A stretch of DNA of 64,000 nucleotides, from assembly GCF_002847285.1 (NCBI RefSeq), contig NZ_CP025407.1, positions 4,682,501 to 4,746,500 of the forward strand. Direction: 5' to 3'. The position numbers were made by a program, and so were the translations under genes. The DNA is from Streptomyces sp. CMB-StM0423 (GTDB taxonomy: Bacteria; Actinomycetota; Actinomycetes; Streptomycetales; Streptomycetaceae). Shown here in pieces: positions 34,091 through 42,512 of the stretch (positions are counted from its first letter, which is position 1; every line of letters starts with the position of its first letter). The notes beneath the pieces were generated by a model. It was not told where the DNA came from and made no database searches. It saw only the letters and a program-made list of their open reading frames with translations.

Positions 34091-37000
34091 ATGAGCTGTC
34101 ATGCTCGTGACATAGGCAGGTCGTTGGTCACCTTGCTGGCCGCCGTCCTGCTCGCACTCACCGCGCTGCCGTCATCAGCGGCGGAAAAGGCGCCGGCCTT
34201 CAAGGCGCTGCTGTTCACCAAGGCCGTGGGCTACGTCCACGGCTCCATCCCGGCGGGCATCCAGATGGTCAAGGAGGAGGCGGAGGAGAACGGGTTCGAG
34301 GTCGACCAGACCGACGACTCGACCGTCTTCGACGACGCCACGCTCGCCGAGTACGACGTAATCATCATGCTGCAGAACTCCGGCATGGTCTGGGACACGG
34401 ACGAGCAGCGCGCCGCCATGCAGAAGTACGTGCAGTCCGGCGGCGGCGTCGCGGCCATCCACAACACGCTCGACATGGGGATCGAGAACGAGTTCCCGTG
34501 GTGGGACGAGCTGATCAACGGCGGCGCCCACATGCCGAGCCACTCGCCCGGTGTGCTCCAGGGCACCGCGAAGGTCGCCGACAAGGTGCACCCCTCGACC
34601 AAGGGCCTGCCCGAGCGCTGGGAGCGCCCCGAGGAGTGGTACAACTTCGACGTCAACCCGCGCGGCGACGTGCACGTCCTGGTCACCGCCGACGAGACGA
34701 CGTACAACCCGGGCAACGACGCCATGGGCGCCGACCACCCGATCTCCTGGTGCCGTAACGCCGAGGGCGGCAAGGTCTGGGCCACCGCCATGGGCCACGA
34801 CACCCCCGCGTACAGCGAGGAGGAGTTCCGCGACCACGTCATCGGCGGCGTGAAGTGGGCCGCGGGAGCCGAGCCCGGCGACTGCGGCGGCACGGTCTGG
34901 AACGGCTACGAGAAGGTCACCCTCGACGACGACACCGCCGACCCGATGGAGCTGGACGTGGCCGAGGACGGCCGCGTCTACTACGTCCAGCGCGCCGGCG
35001 AGGTCCAGGTCTTCGACCCGGCCACCCACCAGACGACCACCGCCGGCAAGCTCGACGTCTACACCGGCGGCGAGGACGGCCTGGTCGGCATGGAGCTGGA
35101 TCCGGACTTCGCCAAGAACGGCTGGATCTACCTCTACTACGCCCCGGCCGGCAGCGCCGAGGACGTGAACAGGCTGTCGCGCTTCACGCTCAAGGACGGC
35201 AAGCTCGACACCGCCAGCGAGAAGAAGCTCCTCGACGTGCCCGCGTACCGGGACCGCACCTTCCCCGAGCCCGGACACACCGGCGGCGCCGTCGAGTTCG
35301 GCCCCGACGGCACGCTGTACCTGGGCACCGGCGACGACGTGCCGCCGAACCTCAGCCCCGACTGGCAGGGGTACGCGCCGATCGACTGGCGCAAGGGCCA
35401 GGAGATGCTGGACGCCGCCAGGACCGCGGGCAACACCAACGACCTGCGGGGCAAGATCCTGCGGATCAAGCCCACCAAGGGCGGCGCCTACACCATCCCC
35501 AAGGGCAACCTGTTCGCGTCGGGCACCAAGAAGACCCGTCCCGAGATCTACGCGATGGGCTTCCGCAACCCGTTCCGCTTCACCGTCGACCAGGAGACGG
35601 GCTACGTCCACGCCGCCGACTACGGCCCCGACCGCGGGCTGCCGACGACGGACCGCGGGCCCGAGGGCATGGTCGAGTACAACGTCATCAAGAAGCCCGG
35701 CAACTTCGGCTGGCCCTTCTGCCACGGTGACAACCAGCCCTACGCCCCGTACAACCCGGACACCGGCGAGATCGGTGCGAAGTTCGACTGCGACAACCTG
35801 ACGAACCCCTCGCCGAACAACACCGGCCTGACCGAGCTGCCGAAGGTCCAGAAGCCCGACATCTGGTACGGCTACGGCCCCTCCGAGAAGTTCCCCGAGC
35901 TGGGCCAGGGCGGCTCCGGTCCCATGGGCGGCCCGGTCTACAACTACGACCCGGACAACCCCTCCGAGACGAAGTTCCCCGAGTACTTCGACGGCGCCGG
36001 CTTCCTCTACGAGTGGACCCGCAACTACGTCAAGGAGGTCCGCTGGGACGAGAACGAGGAGCTGCTGAAGATCAACGACTTCCTGTCCTCGGCGAAGTTC
36101 AACAAGCCGATGGACATGACCTTCGGCCCTGACGGCTCGCTCTACGTCCTGGAGTGGGGCAGCGCGTTCGGCGGCGGCAACAGCGACTCGGGGCTGTACC
36201 GCATCGACTACAGCCAGGGCAAGCGCTCCCCGGTCGCCAAGGCCACCGCCTCGGCGACCAACGGGCCGGTGCCGCTGGCGGTCGACTTCTCCAGCGAGGG
36301 TTCCCGCGACCCCGACGGCGACTCGCTCTCCTACGAGTGGGACTTCGACGGCGACGGCACCTTCGACTCCACCGAGGCCAACCCCAGCCACACCTACGAG
36401 AACAAGGGCGACTTCACCGCCCAGCTCAAGGTCACCGACTCCTCCGGCAAGACCGGCTACGCCAACATCCCGATCACCGCGGGCAACACCGCGCCCGAGG
36501 TGAAGATCGACACCCCGGTCAACGGCAAGCTGATCGAGTTCGGGGACAAGATCCCGTACAAGGTCACGGTGACCGACCCGGAGGACGGCACGATCGACTG
36601 CTCCAAGGTCTTCGTCAACCCGGCGCTCGGGCACGACGACCACGAGCACTCGACGACCGACCTGCCGGGCTGCGAGGGCACCGTCGACACCGGTGACCTC
36701 GGCGGCCACCCGGAGGGCGCGGACCTGACGTACGTGCTGAACGCCCGCTACCAGGACGGCGGCGGCGACGGCGCCTCCGCGCTGACCGGGTACGCCAAGT
36801 CGGTCCTGCAGCCCAAGCACAAGCAGGCCGAGTACTACGACGACCAGTCCGGCACCCGGATCGTCAACCAGGCCGGGGCCGAGAACGGCAAGCGCATCGG
36901 CGACATCTCGAACGGCGACTGGGTCGCCTTCGAGCCGATGTCCGTCGAGGGCATGAGCCAGGTCTCGTACAAGCTGTCGTCGCCGTACGGCGTGGGCGCC

Positions 37001-37198
37001 ATCGAACTGCGCGCCGACGGCCCGGACGGGCAACTGCTCGCGACGACGCCGGTGCCCAACACCGGGGGCTGGGACAACTACCAGGCCACGGCGGCCGTGC
37101 CGGTCGAGGCGCTGGAAGGGTCGCACAAGCTCTATCTGAAGTTCACGTCGCCGCAGAACAACTCGTTCGACGTCGACTCGGTGACCTTCAGCCAGTGA
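34091..37198 (+). CDS. Secreted ThuA - sorbosone dehydrogenase - PKD - carbohydrate-binding protein
   Basis: A 1035-residue exported protein. Signal peptide is 1-34, a ThuA-like domain about 38-265 (KALLFTKAVGYVHGSIPAG; AAIHNTLDMG), and a PQQ-type glucose/sorbosone dehydrogenase beta-propeller about 270-705 (YAMGFRNPFRF; FGWPFCHGDNQPYAPYN). A PKD domain is at about 720-800 (YEWDFDGDGTFD) and a C-terminal CBM6-like domain from about 905. AAGGAG precedes the ATG. A 223-base gap without other signals separates it from the epimerase. The domain set suits oxidised-sugar or polysaccharide processing on the cell surface; the PQQ source is not in the window. Confidence 0.9.
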   Translation: MSCHARDIGRSLVTLLAAVLLALTALPSSAAEKAPAFKALLFTKAVGYVHGSIPAGIQMVKEEAEENGFEVDQTDDSTVFDDATLAEYDVIIMLQNSGMVWDTDEQRAAMQKYVQSGGGVAAIHNTLDMGIENEFPWWDELINGGAHMPSHSPGVLQGTAKVADKVHPSTKGLPERWERPEEWYNFDVNPRGDVHVLVTADETTYNPGNDAMGADHPISWCRNAEGGKVWATAMGHDTPAYSEEEFRDHVIGGVKWAAGAEPGDCGGTVWNGYEKVTLDDDTADPMELDVAEDGRVYYVQRAGEVQVFDPATHQTTTAGKLDVYTGGEDGLVGMELDPDFAKNGWIYLYYAPAGSAEDVNRLSRFTLKDGKLDTASEKKLLDVPAYRDRTFPEPGHTGGAVEFGPDGTLYLGTGDDVPPNLSPDWQGYAPIDWRKGQEMLDAARTAGNTNDLRGKILRIKPTKGGAYTIPKGNLFASGTKKTRPEIYAMGFRNPFRFTVDQETGYVHAADYGPDRGLPTTDRGPEGMVEYNVIKKPGNFGWPFCHGDNQPYAPYNPDTGEIGAKFDCDNLTNPSPNNTGLTELPKVQKPDIWYGYGPSEKFPELGQGGSGPMGGPVYNYDPDNPSETKFPEYFDGAGFLYEWTRNYVKEVRWDENEELLKINDFLSSAKFNKPMDMTFGPDGSLYVLEWGSAFGGGNSDSGLYRIDYSQGKRSPVAKATASATNGPVPLAVDFSSEGSRDPDGDSLSYEWDFDGDGTFDSTEANPSHTYENKGDFTAQLKVTDSSGKTGYANIPITAGNTAPEVKIDTPVNGKLIEFGDKIPYKVTVTDPEDGTIDCSKVFVNPALGHDDHEHSTTDLPGCEGTVDTGDLGGHPEGADLTYVLNARYQDGGGDGASALTGYAKSVLQPKHKQAEYYDDQSGTRIVNQAGAENGKRIGDISNGDWVAFEPMSVEGMSQVSYKLSSPYGVGAIELRADGPDGQLLATTPVPNTGGWDNYQATAAVPVEALEGSHKLYLKFTSPQNNSFDVDSVTFSQ

Positions 37199-37216
37199 TC
37201 GGGAGGTGAAAGGGCG

Positions 37217-37249
37217 GCGGCGCCCCGGGCGATGAGCCCGGGGCGCCGC
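37217..37249. terminator. Strong bidirectional terminator
   Basis: A perfect 14-bp stem (37217-37230 with 37236-37249) closes a GATGA loop between the convergent ThuA-dehydrogenase and M23 peptidase genes. Confidence 0.85.
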
Positions 37250-37277
37250 TGTGCGTGGGGGGTGTCTCCGAGGTGTC

Positions 37278-38045
37278 TCAGATGTCGATGCCGTACGTGG
37301 CGAGGTATTCGACGGGGTCGACGTCCGTGCCGTAGTCGGTGCCCGTGCGCACCTCGAAGTGCAGGTGCGGGCCGGTGGAGTTGCCGGTGTTCCCGGAGTC
37401 GCCGATACGGGTGCCGCCCTCGACGCGGTCGCCGTCCGCGACGGACATCCGGTCGAGGTGGGCGTAGAGGACGTAGTGGCCGTCGGCCATGCGGACCAGG
37501 ATGTGGTTGCCGTACGCGCCCTCGGTGGAGGTGCTGTGGACCTCGCCGGGGCCGACGGAGTACACGGGGGTGCCGGTGGGGACGGCGAGGTCGACGCCGG
37601 TGTGGTAGCCGGCGATCCAGCCGTCGCCGGGCAGGCCGTAGCGGGCGGAGATCCGGTATTCGGCATCGACCGGGGCGGTCCAGCCCGGCGTGGGTGCGCG
37701 GAGGACCTGGCCGGGCCGCAGCAGGTTCGGGTCGGAGCCGATCACGGACCTGTTGACGTCGTACAGCCGGTCCAGCGGCACCCCCAGCCGGCGGGAGATC
37801 GCGGTGAGGGTGTCGCCTTTGCGTACGCGGTACGGGGGCGGCGCCGGCTCCGCGCGCGCGGCGCCGGCGACGTGCTGGCCGTATGCGGCGGGCGGTCCCG
37901 CGGCGGTGGCGGACGCGGCGCCGGCGGCGGACGCGGCGCTCGCCGCGCCCGCCGTGCTCGCGCCGGCGAGGGCCGCGAGCAGGGCGGCGAGGACAACGGC
38001 GACGGCGGTGCGCCGATTTCGGGGGAGGGATAACGTCTTGTTGAC
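37278..38045 (-). CDS. Secreted LysM-M23 peptidoglycan peptidase, start codon unclear
   Basis: The frame encodes a signal peptide (NRRTAVAVVLAALLAALAG), a LysM domain (YRVRKGDTLTAISRRLGVP) and an M23 metallopeptidase with HTGVDLAVPTGTPV, and GPHLHFEV supplying zinc-site histidines. It would cut cell-wall cross-links. The frame is open back to a TGA at 38052-38054 but has no ATG, GTG or TTG before the LysM domain. GTC at 38043-38045 is the best placed near-start codon, and GTG at 38045-38047 is out of frame. The fourth codon after that GTC is TTA. A one-base sequence error or mutation is likely. Confidence 0.7.
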   Translation of the reverse strand, partial: VNKTLSLPRNRRTAVAVVLAALLAALAGASTAGAASAASAAGAASATAAGPPAAYGQHVAGAARAEPAPPPYRVRKGDTLTAISRRLGVPLDRLYDVNRSVIGSDPNLLRPGQVLRAPTPGWTAPVDAEYRISARYGLPGDGWIAGYHTGVDLAVPTGTPVYSVGPGEVHSTSTEGAYGNHILVRMADGHYVLYAHLDRMSVADGDRVEGGTRIGDSGNTGNSTGPHLHFEVRTGTDYGTDVDPVEYLATYGIDI

Positions 38046-38098
38046 ACGGCGTCACGCTAGGTGCGCGCCCACCCCGATCCGGCGACGGCGCGCCGGGA

Positions 38099-38512
38099 TC
38101 ACTCCACGACGAGCCGTACCGGGATGTTCCCGCGGGTCGCGTTCGAGTACGGGCACACCTGGTGGGTGGTTTCCAGCAGCTCCTTGCCCTGCTCCGCGGA
38201 GATGTCGTCGGGCATCTCCACCCGCAGCGTCACCTCCAGTGCGAAGCCGCCCGAGTCGTTCGGGCCGATCCCGACCTCGGCGGTGGTGGAGACGTCGGAG
38301 ACGTCGAGGTCCATGCGCTTGGCGACGACGCCCATGGCGCTGGTGAAACAGGCGGCGTAGCCGACGGCGAAGAGCTGCTCGGGGTTGGTGCCCTCGCCGG
38401 TCCCGCCCAGCTCGGGCGGCGGCGCGAGCGTGACGTCGAGCTTGCCGTCGGAGCTGACGCCGCGGCCGTCGCGGCCGTTGGCGGTGCCGACCGCGGTGTA
38501 GAGAACGCTCAT
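38099..38512 (-). CDS. ohr: Organic hydroperoxide resistance protein Ohr
   Basis: A 137-residue OsmC/Ohr-family thiol peroxidase that reduces organic hydroperoxides. The two catalytic Cys are in YAACFTSAM and VCPYS, spaced as in Ohr. The sequence ends NIPVRLVVE as in the family. It is divergent from a TetR regulator with two palindromes between them, whereas the usual Ohr regulator is the MarR protein OhrR. Confidence 0.93.
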   Translation of the reverse strand: MSVLYTAVGTANGRDGRGVSSDGKLDVTLAPPPELGGTGEGTNPEQLFAVGYAACFTSAMGVVAKRMDLDVSDVSTTAEVGIGPNDSGGFALEVTLRVEMPDDISAEQGKELLETTHQVCPYSNATRGNIPVRLVVE

Positions 38513-38543
38513 GGGAGGTGCCTCTCCGGGAGTCCAAATCGAA

Positions 38544-38589
38544 CAGACAAGTCTGTCTGGTCGCGGGCTCAGACTAGACAGACCTGTCT
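38544..38589. promoter_or_regulatory. Two TetR operators with AGACAG/CTGTCT arms
   Basis: CAGACA-AGTC-TGTCTG (38544-38559) and AGACAG-AC-CTGTCT (38576-38589) are perfect inverted repeats sharing the GACAGA core. They lie between the divergent ohr and TetR genes, the second one only 14 bases before the TetR start. Confidence 0.75.
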
Positions 38590-38603
38590 GCTACCGTCAA
38601 CAC

Positions 38604-39170
38604 GTGACCGCGCCACCGAAGTCTCCCGCCCGCAGCCGCGTCCTCGACGCGGCGACGCGGCTCTTCTACGCCGAGGGCGTGCACGCGGTGGGCGTCGACC
38701 GGATCATCGCCGAGGCGGGGGTGGCGAAGGCGACCTTCTACCACCACTTCCGTACGAAGGACGACCTGGTCGCGGCGTACGTGACCGACCAGTGCCGGCG
38801 CCAGCAGCAGGCCGCCGCGGCCCTCGCGGGGACCGCCCCGCGGGCCACGGTGCTGGCCGTCTACGACTACATCGGCGAGGCCGGCGCGGGCCCCGGCTAC
38901 CGCGGCTGCCCCTTCATCAACGCCGCCGCCGAGTACCCCGACCCGGAGCACTCGGTGCGCCGCGCGGTGACGGACTACCGGCGCTGGTTCCGCGGCCTGA
39001 TGCGGGACCTGCTGGCCGCGGACGGCCACCCGGACGCCGAGCGCACGGCGGACATCCTGCTGGTGCTGCGCGACGGCCTCGTCGTGGGCAACGACCTGGA
39101 CGACGCGGCGGCGCTGCGGAAGCTGACGCGGGACGCGGTGGAGCGGGTCCTGACCCCGCGGGCGGCCTGA
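38604..39170 (+). CDS. TetR-family regulator, probable repressor of ohr
   Basis: A 188-residue TetR protein. The N-terminal helix-turn-helix is DRIIAEAGVAKATFYHHFRTKDDLV; the C-terminal ligand domain contains YRGCPFINAAAEYPDPEH, with a Cys that might sense oxidants. The start is GTG 38604. The palindromes in the divergent gap point to control of itself and ohr. Confidence 0.88.
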   Translation: MTAPPKSPARSRVLDAATRLFYAEGVHAVGVDRIIAEAGVAKATFYHHFRTKDDLVAAYVTDQCRRQQQAAAALAGTAPRATVLAVYDYIGEAGAGPGYRGCPFINAAAEYPDPEHSVRRAVTDYRRWFRGLMRDLLAADGHPDAERTADILLVLRDGLVVGNDLDDAAALRKLTRDAVERVLTPRAA

Positions 39171-39212
39171 TCCGGGCGCGTACGCCTGCGGACCGGCCGC
39201 CCCGTACGGGAC

Positions 39213-40671
39213 TCATCGCCCCGGCGCCGCCGGTGTCGCCTCCGCCTGCCGCCGGCGGCCGAGCAGCGCCCCCGCGGCCAGCGCTCCGGCGAGCACGAGC
39301 GCGGCGTTGACCCCGACCGCGGTCCTGACCCCGTCGAGCACCGCCTCCGGGCCCGTGCCGTCGGCGGCCGTGATGCGCGCGGTGGCGATGGCGCTCATCA
39401 CCGGGATGCCCATGGTGATGCCGACCTGCTGGGTCATCGTGGCGAGGCCCGTGGCCAGGCCCTGTTCCGAGTCGGGCAGCCCCGAGGTGGCGGTGACCAT
39501 GAAGCCGACGATCATCAGCATGTTGCCGACCCCGCCGGCGAACGTCGCCGCGAGCAGCAGCCAGATCCAGTCGCCGGACGTGCCGAGCGCGAGCAGTGCC
39601 GCGGTGGCGACGGCCTGCGCCGCGCCGCCGTAGACGATCGCCGCGCGGCTGCCGACGCGGCCGACGACCCGGCCGCCGAGGGTGCCGCCGAGGACGGTGC
39701 CCAGGCCCAGGACGCCGAAGGCGAGGCCGGTGGCGAGCGGGGTGTAGCCGAGGACTTCCTGGAGGTAGAGGGTGAGGAGGAAGACCAGCGAGGTCTCGGT
39801 GAGGAACGCGACCAGCCCGGCGGCGTTGCCCCACACGACGGTGGGCCGCCGCAGGATGCGTACCGGCACCAGCGGCTTCCGTGCCCGCTTCTCCACGAAC
39901 CAGAACGCGGTGAGCAGCGCGGCGCCCGCGCCGAGCGCGGCGAGGGTGACCGGCTCCGTCCAGCCGGCTTCGCCGGCGTGGGTGAGCCCGTAGACGACGG
40001 CGAGCAGCCCGCCGGTGACGGTGACCGCGCCGGGGAGGTCGAGCCGGGGCCGGCCCGCGGGGCGGGAGTCGGCGATGACGGCGGGGGCGACGGCGAGGAT
40101 CGCGGCGGTCACCGGCACGTTGACGAGGAACGCCCAGCGCCAGGAGAGCAGGTCGGTGAGCAGCCCGCCGAGCACGGCGCCCGCGGTGAACCCGGCGGAC
40201 ATCAGCGCCCCGTTGTTCCCGGAGGGCCCGCTGCCGCAGCGGGCCCTCCGGGAACGCGGTGGTGAGCAGGGAGAGCCCGGCCGGGGTGACGGCGGCGGTG
40301 GCCAGGCCCTGGAGCACGCGGGCGACGAGCAGCATCCCGGGGGAGGTGGCGAGGCCGCCGAGCACGGAGGAGAGGCCGAGCAGGGCCATGCCGCCGAGGA
40401 AGAGCCGCTTGCGGCCGAAGAGGTCGGCGATCCGGCCGAAGAGGAGGGTGAAGCCGGCGGCGGCGAGGGCGAACGCGGTGGCGATCCACTGCAGGTGCGC
40501 GAGCGGGAAGCCGAGCCCCCCGCCGATGACGGGGAGGGCGACGTTGAGGATGGAGAAGTCCACCGCGACCATGAACTGGGCGCCGAGGAGAAGGGTGAGC
40601 ACGAGCTTCTGCCGCCCGGTCATGCGGAGGGAGGGGGCCGCTGCTGCGGCCGCCTTGTCGAGCACGGACAT
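39213..40671 (-). pseudogene. DHA2-type MFS multidrug transporter, frameshifted
   Basis: The N-terminal part (MTGRQKLVLTLLLGAQFMVA to SLLTTAFPEGPLRQRAL) lies in one frame. The rest (NNGALMSAGFTAGAVLGG to the end at 39213) is in another. The parts join in homology order at about 40206-40255 if one base is removed from CTCCGGG. The break sits in the right arm of a perfect 41-base palindrome. Restored, the product would be about 485 residues with 14 membrane segments. The upstream operator and TetR gene suggest it was recently functional, or the shift is a sequencing error. Confidence 0.75.
40215..40255. repeat. Perfect 19-bp inverted repeat with three-base loop
   Basis: The arms 40215-40233 (starting GTTCCCGGAGGGCCCG) and 40237-40255 are exact reverse complements around CCG. 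It lies inside the MFS coding region at the frameshift point. Confidence 0.95.
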
Positions 40672-40692
40672 GGAGGTTCCCTTCGGACGGGC

Positions 40693-40714
40693 TAACGGGA
40701 TTTGTGTTCCGTTA
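40693..40714. promoter_or_regulatory. Candidate TetR operator TAACGG-N10-CCGTTA
   Basis: An inverted repeat with perfect six-base arms lies between the divergent MFS and TetR genes. A further CCCGTTAAT half-site overlaps the TetR start at 40762-40770. Confidence 0.6.
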
Positions 40715-40769
40715 AGCTGGAGCCGAAGGTAGCAGAGAACCCGGCACTAATGAAACTGGAGACCCGTTA

Positions 40770-41378
40770 ATGAGTTCCGAGCCCGATCCCGGCACCCTCA
40801 GGCCCGGCGGCCGCACCGCCCGGGTCCGCGCGGCGGTCCTCCGGGCCACCGGGGACGCCCTGGCGGAACAGGGCTTCGCCCACCTCGACCTCGCCGACGT
40901 CGCCCGCCGCGCCGAGGTCGGCAAGACCACCGTCTACCGCCGCTGGGGCTCCGCCGCCGGACTCGTCGCCGACCTGCTCGCGGACATGGCGGAGCAGTCC
41001 GTACCGCGTACCGAGACCGGGACCCTCCTCGGCGACCTGCGCGCCAACGCCCGGCTCGTGCTCGACACCCTCACCGACCCGCGGCAGGGCGCGCTGTTCC
41101 GCGCCGTGATCGCGGCGGCCACCTGCGACGACCGTACGGCGGCCGCCCTGCACCGGTTCTACGCGATCCGCATCGCCGAGTGGGCTCCCTGCGTGGAGCA
41201 GGCGGTGGCCCGCGGCGAACTCCCCGCCGGCACGGACCCGCACGAAGTCGTCCGCGCCGTCTCCGCCCCCCTGTACTACCGCCTTCTCGCCAGCGGCGAC
41301 CCCCTCGACCCCGCCGCCGCCGACCGCGCCGCCGGGGCGGCGGCGGTGGCGGCGCGGGAGGGGGCGTACGTCGTGTGA
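40770..41378 (+). CDS. TetR-family regulator of the adjacent MFS gene
   Basis: A 202-residue TetR protein. The DNA-binding region is LADVARRAEVGKTTVYRRWGS; the C-terminal domain is of the TetR_C type common beside drug exporters. It is divergent from the (frameshifted) MFS gene across a 98-base gap carrying the TAACGG palindrome. Repression of the pump and itself is the expected role. Confidence 0.88.
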   Translation: MSSEPDPGTLRPGGRTARVRAAVLRATGDALAEQGFAHLDLADVARRAEVGKTTVYRRWGSAAGLVADLLADMAEQSVPRTETGTLLGDLRANARLVLDTLTDPRQGALFRAVIAAATCDDRTAAALHRFYAIRIAEWAPCVEQAVARGELPAGTDPHEVVRAVSAPLYYRLLASGDPLDPAAADRAAGAAAVAAREGAYVV

Positions 41379-41400
41379 GACCCGCGGCCCCGGTGGCTCG

Positions 41401-42282
41401 TCAGGCGTCGTGCTTGCGGAGGAAGGTCTGCAGGCCCGCGAGGTCGTCGGTGTTGATCCAGTCCACGTTCGCGTCGAGCAGCGTGCGCCATATGTTGTCG
41501 CGCGCCTCGCCCGGGGCGTCGGGCGTGGCCCAGAAGCGGATGGTCTGGCCCTGCCGGTGGGCGGTGTGGACGATCAGGTTCAGCCAGTCCCGCTCGGCGG
41601 CCGGCATCGTGCCGGTGCCCTGCCAGGTGAAGCTGGAGTTCCAGTTGCCGCTGACGAGCGGGATGAACGACGCGGGGACACCGGAGTTGATGTCGTCGTG
41701 GCGGCCGTCGTAGAAGGCGTAGCGGAGCTTCTCGGCCTCCATCGGCGCGCGGGCGCCGCGGTCGCCGGAGATGACGGCGGTCACCGCGCGGCGGCGGACC
41801 TTGCCGCCGGTGGCGGAGCTGAAGATCGAGCCGTAGCCGCGCAGCACCTCGGACAGCGCGCGGTACGTGGGGTCGCCGGCGGTCTTGAGGTCGATGAGGA
41901 GTTGCAGGGTGAGCCTGTGGCCCTTGTAGACGCGGCCGCCGTTGGCCCGGATGCGGCGGGCCAGCGGGTCGAGGTAGAGCGCCTGGAGCGTACGGGCCGG
42001 GTCGAGCTGCGCCTCGTCGTGGGCGACGAGGAGCTTGCCGTCGACCAGCCAGATGTCCGACTCGACGCTGGCGAAGCCGTGGTCGAGCGCGTCGAGGAGC
42101 GGGCGCTCGTGGAGGTAGTCGTTGTGCGCGTGCGCCCGCTTGAGCGGCGCGGGCCCGCGGCCCCTGCCGTCGGCGCCGCGGTCGGCGGCCCGGGCGTACG
42201 CGGGGAGCCCCCCGGCGAGCGCGCCACCGGCTACGGCGGCGGACAACGTGGCGACGGCGCGGCGTCTGGAGTAGGCGGACAA
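41401..42282 (-). CDS. Tat-exported glycerophosphodiester phosphodiesterase-like protein
   Basis: A 293-residue protein of the PLC-like phosphodiesterase/GDPD superfamily. It has HAHNDYLHERPLLDAL, VESDIWLVDGKLLVAHDE and DLKTAG, which carry the expected catalytic His and metal-binding acidic residues. The N-terminus has a twin-arginine signal (SRRRAVATLSAAVAGG). The start is TTG 42282 with GGAGGG just upstream. It may hydrolyse extracellular phosphodiesters. The following 230 bases (42283-42512) hold no gene. Confidence 0.85.
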   Translation of the reverse strand: MSAYSRRRAVATLSAAVAGGALAGGLPAYARAADRGADGRGRGPAPLKRAHAHNDYLHERPLLDALDHGFASVESDIWLVDGKLLVAHDEAQLDPARTLQALYLDPLARRIRANGGRVYKGHRLTLQLLIDLKTAGDPTYRALSEVLRGYGSIFSSATGGKVRRRAVTAVISGDRGARAPMEAEKLRYAFYDGRHDDINSGVPASFIPLVSGNWNSSFTWQGTGTMPAAERDWLNLIVHTAHRQGQTIRFWATPDAPGEARDNIWRTLLDANVDWINTDDLAGLQTFLRKHDA

Positions 42283-42512
42283 GGGTCCCTCCCCTGGTGC
42301 GGCGTGCAGGATGGACCGAAGTATCGAACGGACGGGGCGACTTGCACAGGGTGCCCGCGGTGAACGGGAGTTGACCCGCACGGGGCGGGGGCGGCGGGTG
42401 TGTACGGGGCGGGGCGGCGGCCGGTCCGGTACGCGTACGAGGCCCAGCCCGCCCCGCCCGTACCGTACGAGCCGCGCGGGCCGCCCCCGTACCGTACGGA
42501 CCCCTCCGCCCC

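Noticed and set aside
34175..37666. A 1163-codon minus-strand frame opposite the ThuA fusion
   Set aside because: Val/Gly/Arg-rich shadow of the third-position GC bias; the plus strand gives a full multidomain secreted protein.
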